Part shown: positions 37,576-44,358 of the stretch, piece after piece
Layout of the letters: each line of letters opens with the position of its first letter
Position numbering within the stretch: the stretch's first letter is position 1
NCBI RefSeq assembly: GCF_036864975.1
Contig: NZ_CP104311.1
Location: forward strand, 124,001-188,000
Length of the DNA: 64,000 nt
Source: Methylococcus capsulatus
GTDB taxonomy: Bacteria > Pseudomonadota > Gammaproteobacteria > Methylococcales > Methylococcaceae
Direction of reading: 5' to 3'
Notes under the pieces: generated by a model
Told to the model about the DNA's origin: nothing
The model's input: only the letters and a program-made list of their open reading frames with translations
The model's database searches: none
Program-made: the position numbers and the translations under genes

Positions 37576-39657
37576 ATGAAAAGCCCAGCGGAACACACCG
37601 AAACCCAGCGCGTCATGGTCGGGACCGACAGGTCCGAAACGGCGGATCAAGCGGTCCGATGGGCCGCATCGTTCGCCGAACGGTACGGCGCCGAACTCTT
37701 CGTGGCACAGGTGATTTCGCCCGAGAATCCCGCATCCACGGAATACGGCGCTGCCGAACGCACCCGGGCCGCGCTGGCGGGCGAGGAACTCGCCGCCTAC
37801 GCCCGCCAGCTCGCCGGTGCGCGCGGCCACGGACGGGTTCTCATCGACCCGGATCCCGCCGCGGCGATCGTCCTCGCGGCCGAGCAGGAGAAAATCGACG
37901 TGCTGGTCGTCGGCAATCTGGGCATGGCGGGGCGGAAGGAATTCCTGCTGGGCAACGTCCCGAACCGCATCAGTCACAACGCCCGCTGCACCGTGGTAAT
38001 CGTGAATACCATGCCGACCGGGGACCAGCCCTCCAAACCCTCCCAGACTTTCGTCCGCGGCAGAGAGCCGGCGCCCACCGAGCCTCGATTGATGGCACGT
38101 GGCTCCCAGATCGCGGCGGTGATGGCAAGGCACGGATTGAAGGAGCTGTTCGGACGTCCGGACGAGGAAGGATCGACCGGCCGGCGGCGGCAGGCCAAAC
38201 GGCTGCGTTCGGCGCTCGAGGAACTCGGCCCCACCTTTTCCAAGCTCGGCCAGATCCTGTCGACTCGGCCCGACCTGCTGCCCGCCGAGTACATCGAGGA
38301 GCTGGAGAAGCTGCAGGACCACGTGCCGCCGTTGACCGAGCGGGAAGTCGTCGGAGTGTTCGAGCGGGAACTCGGCGTGCCCTGGGAGGACGTGTTCGAG
38401 TCGATCGAGCCGAAACCGCTGGCCGCCGGCACCATCGCCCAGGTTCACCGCGCCACGCTGGTGGGGGGAAACCGGATCGTCGTCAAGGCGCAGCGGCCCA
38501 ACGCCCGGGAAGAGATTGAACAGGACCTAGCCCTGCTGGAGGTGTTCGCCGAAAAGGTCGGAGAGCGTCCGGCCCTGAAGAAAGTCATCGACATGGAAGC
38601 GGTATTCAAGCACCTCTCCTCGTCGCTGCACCGCGAGCTCGACTTCCGGCAGGAGGCCGAGAACATCGCGCGGATGCGGGAGGTCCTCATGGGCTACGAT
38701 CGTCTCAGCGTCCCCGCGATCTATAACGACTTGTCGACCTCGCGCATCCTGGTGATGGAAGAAATCCAGGGCGTGCCGGTGGTGGAAGCACCGGAAGGCC
38801 CGGAGCGGTCGAAAGCCGCCCGGCAACTGCTGGAAAGCTACTACAAGCAGATTCTCGTCGACGGCTTCTTTCACGCCGACCCGCACCCCGGCAACCTGAA
38901 ATGGTGGAACGAGCGGATCTATTTTCTCGATTTCGGGATGGTCGGAGACGTCGGCCCCGAGGTCCGCGAAAACCTCATGCTACTGCTGATGGCGTTCTGG
39001 CAGGGCGATGCCGTGTTCCTCAGCGAAGTCACGCTGATGCTGGCCGGCTCCACCGATCGCAGCGACCTGGACATCGCCCGCTTCCAGGCCGAAATCGGCG
39101 AGCTGATGGCGAAATACCGCACTGCAGCGCTGGCGGACATGCAGATCGGCGTGATTCTCCAGGAAATGTGCGAGATCGCGCTGCGTTACGAGGTCCCGAT
39201 GCCGGCGTCCCTGACACTGATCGGCAAGGCGCTGGCCCAGGTCCAGATGGCCACGGCGCGGCTGGACCCCACGCTCGATCCTTTCGACATCGCCGGCCAT
39301 TTCCTGATGCGGTCGATGTTCAAGGGCATGCGTTCCCGGCTCGATCCGAAGGCTCTGCTTTACCAATCCCAGAAGCTGCAGGTGCGCGCCACGCGGGTGA
39401 TCGACGCGCTGGAGCGGCTGGTCGGCGCACGGCCGGGACCCAAGCTCGAGGTGAAATTCCGCGCCAACACGCTCGAAGACGTCGTGCACCGAACCGGACA
39501 CCGTGTGGCCTTGGGGCTGACGGCCGCCGCCAGTCTGCTCGCCGCCGGACTCACGGCCGGCTCGGCGGCGGTCGCTGAATGGATCCCCGCGGGCTTTGGC
39601 GTCGGAGGCGCTGTGCTGACCCTCGGCTTGATCGCCGATGCGATGCGCCGGCACTGA
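37576..39657 (+). CDS. UspA-UbiB/ABC1 kinase fusion protein
   Basis: About 693 residues. Residues 10-150 are a universal stress protein domain (VMVGTDRSETADQAVRWA; VVGNLGMAGRKEFLLGNVP). From about 190 an ABC1/UbiB atypical kinase follows: FSKLGQILSTRPDLLP (KxGQ), PLAAGTIAQVHRA (Ala-rich loop), VVKAQRP (Lys), FFHADPHPGNLKWW and YFLDFGMVG (catalytic and metal aspartates). Two hydrophobic helices lie at the C-terminus (LGLTAAASLLAAGLTAG; VGGAVLTLGLIADAM). UbiB proteins support ubiquinone synthesis or lipid handling at membranes. The start is ATG 37576 or GTG 37540. Confidence 0.88.
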   Translation: MKSPAEHTETQRVMVGTDRSETADQAVRWAASFAERYGAELFVAQVISPENPASTEYGAAERTRAALAGEELAAYARQLAGARGHGRVLIDPDPAAAIVLAAEQEKIDVLVVGNLGMAGRKEFLLGNVPNRISHNARCTVVIVNTMPTGDQPSKPSQTFVRGREPAPTEPRLMARGSQIAAVMARHGLKELFGRPDEEGSTGRRRQAKRLRSALEELGPTFSKLGQILSTRPDLLPAEYIEELEKLQDHVPPLTEREVVGVFERELGVPWEDVFESIEPKPLAAGTIAQVHRATLVGGNRIVVKAQRPNAREEIEQDLALLEVFAEKVGERPALKKVIDMEAVFKHLSSSLHRELDFRQEAENIARMREVLMGYDRLSVPAIYNDLSTSRILVMEEIQGVPVVEAPEGPERSKAARQLLESYYKQILVDGFFHADPHPGNLKWWNERIYFLDFGMVGDVGPEVRENLMLLLMAFWQGDAVFLSEVTLMLAGSTDRSDLDIARFQAEIGELMAKYRTAALADMQIGVILQEMCEIALRYEVPMPASLTLIGKALAQVQMATARLDPTLDPFDIAGHFLMRSMFKGMRSRLDPKALLYQSQKLQVRATRVIDALERLVGARPGPKLEVKFRANTLEDVVHRTGHRVALGLTAAASLLAAGLTAGSAAVAEWIPAGFGVGGAVLTLGLIADAMRRH

Positions 39658-39710
39658 GTCCCGAGGGGTCGATCATGATGCACCGGATCGGTTTGCCCAA
39701 ACCGGCCGGT

Positions 39711-39869
39711 TCAAAGTTCTGATGTGTCGCAGGACGGGCTCTTGGCACCGCCGCTGCGGATCGAACGCAGGATGGATTTCTCGAGCCCGTAAGCCATGAT
39801 GGCCATGACCAGCCCGACCAGCCGGCGCTCCAGCCGCTGAAAGAAAGACCTCCGAGATCGACCGTTCAT
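39711..39869 (-). CDS. Small hypothetical protein with a membrane helix
   Basis: A 52-codon frame starting MNGRSRRSFFQRLERRLVGL, then a hydrophobic stretch (VMAIMAYG), and a basic end. GGGGGAG lies 5 bp before the ATG. Basic N-terminus plus one hydrophobic segment suggest a small membrane-associated protein. I do not recognise a family. Confidence 0.45.
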   Translation of the reverse strand: MNGRSRRSFFQRLERRLVGLVMAIMAYGLEKSILRSIRSGGAKSPSCDTSEL

Positions 39870-39923
39870 GCCTTCTCCCCCGCCCGATGGGCAAACCCAA
39901 GGCGCTGCCTAACCGGCGAGTCC

Positions 39924-40409
39924 TCAGGGAATGTCAAACTCCCGCTCATCCTCCGGCGTGCCGGACCCTTGAAAGAAGTCCGGACCGAGTTCGGAAACCG
40001 GAGCGCCCTTGCAGCGGAAATTCGCGATGAGCTTGCCGCCTTTGTCAACGACGACGCCGTCCTTTTTCCAGCCCTTGCCGCTGCCGGTATAGACCACGTA
40101 GTTGTACTCGCCCTTGCTGAATCGCAGAAAGGCGCCGCCGCCGGAATACATCAGGGTTTCGCCTTTGACGGCTGTCGCCGGATGGGCGGCCGGATCGGGC
40201 AACTTGATTTCCGGATGGCCTTCCGGGCCGAATCGGTACTGGATGAAACCCGCCGTCGGCGACAGCTCCTTCGACGCGCAGACCGATACGATCTTCTCGC
40301 CCACTCCGCAGGAAAACACCGTCTCCTCCTCGGCGGTACAGTGACTGGCCCCTGGGTATGAAACAGCCGGAACCAGGCCGAGCGTCAACAAACCCGCAAT
40401 TCTTTTCAT
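39924..40409 (-). CDS. Hypothetical secreted protein
   Basis: A 161-residue protein with a signal peptide (MKRIAGLLTLGLVPAVSYPG) and a small beta-rich domain containing three or four cysteines (SHCTAEEET, FSCGVGEKIVSVC, FRCKGAP). Repeated aromatic/Gly strands (FIQYRFGPEG; YNYVVYTGSG) suggest a periplasmic beta-sandwich. No family assigned. It has its own intergenic spaces and reads as a monocistronic gene. Confidence 0.75.
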   Translation of the reverse strand: MKRIAGLLTLGLVPAVSYPGASHCTAEEETVFSCGVGEKIVSVCASKELSPTAGFIQYRFGPEGHPEIKLPDPAAHPATAVKGETLMYSGGGAFLRFSKGEYNYVVYTGSGKGWKKDGVVVDKGGKLIANFRCKGAPVSELGPDFFQGSGTPEDEREFDIP

Positions 40410-40563
40410 TTGCCCCCCCTTACGAGCCGGAAATGCCGATCTTACTTCAGATGACCGACTGCCGGGATACTTGCGGCCTGTCTGGGACAGCGGCCACCAT
40501 CTTTAAAAAAACCGGCGCCATCGCAGCGGATTGCATGAGCAGCTCAACCCGGCTTCGCCAAAG

Positions 40564-40835
40564 TCAGGCGGGGGAATGACGTCCATCTCCACCAAGACCA
40601 CGTCTGCTCCCGCCCCGCGTCAGAGCCATGATCTCATCCGTACTCATCTTGACCGTGGCGGCTCCGCGGAGGAAGGCAAAGGGGTTTGCGGGCCGCTTGG
40701 TTTCCGTAGGCAAGCGCAGCACTTGTCCATCCTCCGGGAGCTTGAATCCACCACGCTTCCCGCCCCCAACCCGAGCACGACATGAACGACTCTGGGAATG
40801 GTGACCTGCCCTTTGCTGGCCAGTGTGCCAGTCAT
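40564..40835 (-). pseudogene. Frameshifted AbrB/MazE-type antitoxin remnant
   Basis: It begins TGTLASKGQVTIPRVVHVVL and LGLGAGSVVD, the swapped-hairpin AbrB DNA-binding fold. A one-base deficit near 40742 breaks the frame; in the next frame the expected tail continues as KLPEDGQVLRLPTETKRPAN, then FLRGAATVKMSTDEIMALTR, ending at 40564. Just beyond, in a third frame, VVLVEMDVI resembles a VapC PIN-toxin start (VVLVDTNVI), with nothing toxin-like after it. Most simply this is a decayed vapBC-like pair. A sequencing error could explain only the first shift. Confidence 0.6.
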
Positions 40836-41093
40836 GTGCCCTGCCTCAAGGTAATAGTATTCAAAACAATGCCGTTACCTTGCAGAAGGCGGCGTAGGAA
40901 GGGCCGGTCCGGATCGCCCGGTATGAATGGACAACGGACCGGCGCTTCCTGCCAGCGAACCGGATTTTCTGCCTCATTTCGATGCGCTGTGTTCCACAAT
41001 TGCACTTCATCCTGTCGCAAACGATTCTGCGCGGCGTCTCCTTTTGAGTAATTTACCTTTTTAAATCAATCTTATACACACTAAACCCAAATA
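40836..41093. other. Intergenic stretch without recognised genes
   Basis: 258 bp between the antitoxin remnant and the nitrate-transporter promoter. A 62-codon frame on the minus strand (41020-40832) has no recognisable motif. The last 60 bp become AT-rich (TTTAAATCAATCTTATACAC), as expected upstream of a regulated promoter, and could hold activator sites; no clear NtrC dyad was found. Confidence 0.4.
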
Positions 41094-41109
41094 TGGTACA
41101 GATCATGCT
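41094..41109 (+). promoter_or_regulatory. Sigma-54-like promoter of the nitrate transporter operon
   Basis: TGGTACAGATCATGCT keeps the GG-N10-GC spacing of -24/-12 promoters (consensus TGGCAC-N5-TTGC). It would start transcription near 41120, just before the first leader hairpin. A similar box stands in the same place before the porin gene. Confidence 0.6.
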
Positions 41110-41127
41110 TATCTCTTTTTGAAGCCT

Positions 41128-41167
41128 GCGCCAACGGCGGCGCGGCACCAGGACAAAGGCGTCTTGG
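41128..41167 (+). promoter_or_regulatory. ANTAR-target double-hexaloop leader, nitrate transporter
   Basis: P1 is GCGCC-AACGGC-GGCGC (41128-41143); four bases later P2 is CCAGGAC-AAAGGC-GTCTTGG (41148-41167). Both loops are hexanucleotides with A at position 1 and G at position 4, the signature of RNAs bound by ANTAR antiterminators. The 3' arm of P2 is also the 5' part of the terminator, so the two structures exclude each other. NasT, encoded at 51152, is the expected ligand: when freed from NasS by nitrate it should stabilise P1/P2 and allow read-through. Confidence 0.8.
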
Positions 41168-41214
41168 GCTTTTGCGGAAAAACACCTTCTGCGAAGCCTA
41201 AGGCGTTTTTTTTT
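41159..41214 (+). terminator. Regulated leader terminator before the nitrate transporter
   Basis: GCGTCTTGGGCTTTTGCGGA pairs (with G-U pairs) to TCTGCGAAGCCTAAGGCG, followed by nine T residues. Its 5' arm overlaps hairpin P2 of the ANTAR leader, giving an attenuation switch 57 bp before the start codon. Confidence 0.85.
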
Positions 41215-41270
41215 GCCTCGGGACCCACCCCGACATGGCACCGTAAGGCCCAAGACCCGGAGCAGCAGTC

Positions 41271-42545
41271 ATGAACTTCAAAGAATTCAAGCAGGCAGGA
41301 CATTGGCCTACCCTGCTTTCCGCCTTTCTCTATTTCGACGTGTCCTTCATGGTCTGGGTGATGCTCGGACCGCTTTCCCTCTACATCACCAAGGACTTGG
41401 CGCTGCCGCTCGAGGAGAAGTTCACCATCGTCGCCGTACCCATCCTCTCCGGCGCGGTGTTCCGCATTATCCTGGGCTCCATGGCCGACCACATCGGCCC
41501 CAAGCTGACCGGCATCCTGGCCCAGCTGCTGGTGATCCTGGGCCTCGCCTATGTGTTCGTGTTCGGCCTGCACTCCAAACTGGAGGTCGAAATCCTGGGG
41601 CTGCTGCTGGGCGTGGCCGGCGCCAGTTTCGCCGTGGCCCTGCCGCAGGCCAGCCGCTGGTATCCACCCAAGTTCCAGGGCGTGGTGATGGGCATCGCCG
41701 GGGCCGGCAACATGGGCGTGGTGCTCGATTCCATGATCGTGCCTTGGCTGGCCGAGAAGTTCGGCTGGCAGGCGGTGTTCGGCTTTCTGCTCATCCCATT
41801 GGTGATCGTCCTGATCGTCTATGCGGTGCTGGTGAAGGATGCTCCGGACAAACGGACGCCGGTCACCCTGGCGAACTACGTCGCGGTCATGAAAGACCCG
41901 GACGCCTGGTGGTTCATGTTCTTCTATTCCATCACCTTCGGTGGCTTCGTCGGTCTCGGCAATGCCCTGCCGCTTTACTTCACCAACTGGTATCACGTCT
42001 CCGGCATCGCGGCCGGCATGATGGTCGCCATCGTGGTGTTCGCCGGCTCGATGTTCCGTCCGGTCGGCGGCTATCTGGCCGACCGCATCGGCGGTATCCG
42101 CGCTCTTCAGGTGCTGTTCGTGGTGGTGTCGCTGGCTTACCTGGCCATCTCGTTCATGCCCGAAGGGCCGGCGCCAGAGGCCTTGGGCACTGCCAAGGTG
42201 GCCGGCTGGAGCTTGGGGGAACTGCCGGCGCAAGGCTGGGGAGCGGTCGCCATCTTCTTCGCCGGTACCCTGGCGCTGGGGATGGGCAACGGTTCGGTGT
42301 TCCAACTGGTGCCGCTGCGCTTCCGCAAGGAAATCGGGGTGGTCACCGGCCTGGTCGGCTGCGCCGGCGGTGTGGGCGGCTTCTTCTTGGCGAAGACCCT
42401 CGGCCTGTCGTGGGAAATACAGCATGGCTTCGCGCTCGGGTTCAGCGTGTTCGCCGTCCTCCCGCTGCTCGGCCTGGGCGGGCTCGTGCTGGTGAGGAAA
42501 CGTTGGCGCACGACCTGGGGCGCAGTTTCCGGAGCACAGGTCTGA
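41271..42545 (+). CDS. MFS nitrate/nitrite transporter (NarK/NasA type)
   Basis: A 424-residue, 12-helix major facilitator protein. Landmarks of the nitrate/nitrite porter family are FDVSFMVWVMLGPLSLYI in helix 1, GSMADHIGPKLTG in loop 2-3, the Gly-rich nitrate signature GVAGASFAVALPQASRWYP, GIAGAGNMGVVLDSMIV, and the second signature VGCAGGVGGFFLAKTLG. It imports nitrate across the inner membrane for assimilation. It is first in the nitrate operon and preceded by the ANTAR leader. Confidence 0.94.
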   Translation: MNFKEFKQAGHWPTLLSAFLYFDVSFMVWVMLGPLSLYITKDLALPLEEKFTIVAVPILSGAVFRIILGSMADHIGPKLTGILAQLLVILGLAYVFVFGLHSKLEVEILGLLLGVAGASFAVALPQASRWYPPKFQGVVMGIAGAGNMGVVLDSMIVPWLAEKFGWQAVFGFLLIPLVIVLIVYAVLVKDAPDKRTPVTLANYVAVMKDPDAWWFMFFYSITFGGFVGLGNALPLYFTNWYHVSGIAAGMMVAIVVFAGSMFRPVGGYLADRIGGIRALQVLFVVVSLAYLAISFMPEGPAPEALGTAKVAGWSLGELPAQGWGAVAIFFAGTLALGMGNGSVFQLVPLRFRKEIGVVTGLVGCAGGVGGFFLAKTLGLSWEIQHGFALGFSVFAVLPLLGLGGLVLVRKRWRTTWGAVSGAQV

Positions 42546-42570
42546 CCGCGAGCCGGATCCCGACAGCGCC

Positions 42571-44346
42571 ATGACCATTTCCGGCCAACCCGTCCTCCGC
42601 GCTGCCATCGTCACCCTGCAAGGGCGGCGCGAAGACAATCAGGACTTTGCCGCTATCGCCGAACCACCGCTGCGGGATGCCGCTGCGCGCGGCTTCGTAG
42701 CGGCCGTGGCCGATGGCATCGGCGGCGCCCGCGGCGGCCGGGTCGCGGCAGAAGTGTCGGTGCGCGGTTTCATGGAAGCCTACTACGGCCTGCCCGAAAC
42801 CTTGGGAATGGAACAGTTGCTGGACCGTTGCCTGGGCTCGGTCAACCGCTGGGTGCATGCCATGGGCCGGGTGGATCCCGAGCTGGCGCACATGGGCACG
42901 ACCTTCAGCGGATTGATCTTCCGCGGCCGCCGGGCTTACCTCGCACATGTGGGCGACTCGCGCATCTACCGCCTGCGTGGCGACGATCCAGAGCTGCTGA
43001 CCTTGGATCACACCCTGAGTGGGCCGGGGCTGGATCATGTCCTGTACCGCGCGGTCGGACTCGATCCCGGCCTCCGGATCGATTACAGCGTGTACCCGCT
43101 GGAACCGCACGACCGTTTTCTGCTGTGCAGCGACGGCCTGCACGGCAGCCTCGAACAGGAACAGATCAAGGCGATCCTGCAGGAACGGGCCACCCCCGAA
43201 ACCACGGCCGAGGCGCTGGCGCTCCGGGCGTTCGAACAGGGCAGCCAGGACAATATCACGGCCCTGGTGGTGGATGTCATCGCCCTGCCACCGGCCGAAC
43301 GGCAGACTCTGCGTCTCGCCATCGAGACTTTACCCCTGCTGGAACTGCCCAAGACCGGTGAAATGATGGACGGCTACCGCATGGAGCGGCTGCTTTCCTC
43401 CGGACGCTACAGCGCATTGTTCCTCGCCGCCGATACCCTGAGCCAGGGCAAGCCGGTGGTGGTGAAGTTTCCGCATCCGCGGGTCGCCAGCGAACGGGAA
43501 TATTACGATGCCTTCGTGCGTGAGGCATGGATCGGGGCCCGAGTGAAGAGCCCCTGGGTCGGCGAGGTCCTCGAGCAGCCCCCCGGACGCCAGACCCGGC
43601 TCTATTCGGTGATGCCTTTCTATCCCGGCGTCACCCTGGAATACGCCCTGGTGCAGCGGCCGCGCATCGACCTGGAAGCCGGGATCGATCTCGCCTTGAA
43701 GCTGTGCAAAGCGGTGCATGCCCTGCACCGGCAACAGATCGTCCACCGCGACATCAAACCGGACAATGTTCTGCTGGAGCCGGGAGGCGGCCTCAAACTG
43801 CTGGACCTCGGCATCGCCCGGCTGCCGGCCTGGGACGAGGACCAGGCCGATCCCGTCCCCGGCACCCCCAGCTACATGGCGCCGGAAATGTTTCAGGGCG
43901 AACGTGGCAGCATCGCCACCGATGTGTTCGCGCTCGGCGTGACCCTGTACCGGATGTTCGCTGGCGGCGCCTACCCCTATGGCGAGGTCGAACCGTTCAG
44001 CAGACCGCGTTTCAGCGTTCCGAAACCGCTGACCGCCCATCGGCCGGATCTGCCGGCCTGGCTGGACGCAGTGCTGACCCGGGCCATCGCGGCCGATCCG
44101 GCGCAGCGCCCGGCCGATGCCGTGGAACTGGCTTACGAGCTGGAGGCCGGGCTGGAAAAAGGCGGCGGCAGGCGCAGCCCGCGGCGGCGCCTGCCGCTGT
44201 ACGAGCGCAATCCCCTGCAATTCTGGAAAGCCGTCGCGGCGCTGCTGCTGACCCTGCTGACCGTGGCCGGCCTGCGCCTGTCGCTGCCGTCCTGCCGACC
44301 CGCCGGCGCGGCATTACATCTTAAAAAAACCCTTGAATCACGATAA
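42571..44346 (+). CDS. Bifunctional PP2C phosphatase / Ser-Thr kinase
   Basis: A 591-residue fusion. Residues 1-240 are a PP2C phosphatase: GRREDNQDFAAI, AVADGIGGARGG, AHVGDSRIYRL and GSQDNITALVV carry the metal aspartates. Residues 265-530 are a Hanks-type kinase: VVVKFPHPR (Lys), IVHRDIKPDNVLLE, LLDLGIARLP (DLG) and TPSYMAPEMF. Near the C-terminus is a membrane helix (KAVAALLLTLLTVAGL). It sits between the transporter and nirB, a position such fusions hold in other assimilatory nitrate operons, and probably adjusts transport or reduction by reversible phosphorylation. The substrate is unknown. Confidence 0.9.
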   Translation: MTISGQPVLRAAIVTLQGRREDNQDFAAIAEPPLRDAAARGFVAAVADGIGGARGGRVAAEVSVRGFMEAYYGLPETLGMEQLLDRCLGSVNRWVHAMGRVDPELAHMGTTFSGLIFRGRRAYLAHVGDSRIYRLRGDDPELLTLDHTLSGPGLDHVLYRAVGLDPGLRIDYSVYPLEPHDRFLLCSDGLHGSLEQEQIKAILQERATPETTAEALALRAFEQGSQDNITALVVDVIALPPAERQTLRLAIETLPLLELPKTGEMMDGYRMERLLSSGRYSALFLAADTLSQGKPVVVKFPHPRVASEREYYDAFVREAWIGARVKSPWVGEVLEQPPGRQTRLYSVMPFYPGVTLEYALVQRPRIDLEAGIDLALKLCKAVHALHRQQIVHRDIKPDNVLLEPGGGLKLLDLGIARLPAWDEDQADPVPGTPSYMAPEMFQGERGSIATDVFALGVTLYRMFAGGAYPYGEVEPFSRPRFSVPKPLTAHRPDLPAWLDAVLTRAIAADPAQRPADAVELAYELEAGLEKGGGRRSPRRRLPLYERNPLQFWKAVAALLLTLLTVAGLRLSLPSCRPAGAALHLKKTLESR

Positions 44347-44358
44347 CGGAGACTCGCG

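Noticed and set aside
40832-41020. A 62-codon minus-strand frame
   Set aside because: No recognisable domain or start signal; left inside the intergenic description.
41109-42638. A 509-residue minus-strand frame opposite the nitrate transporter
   Set aside because: It is a His/Gln-rich antisense shadow of a clear transporter gene and has no family motif.
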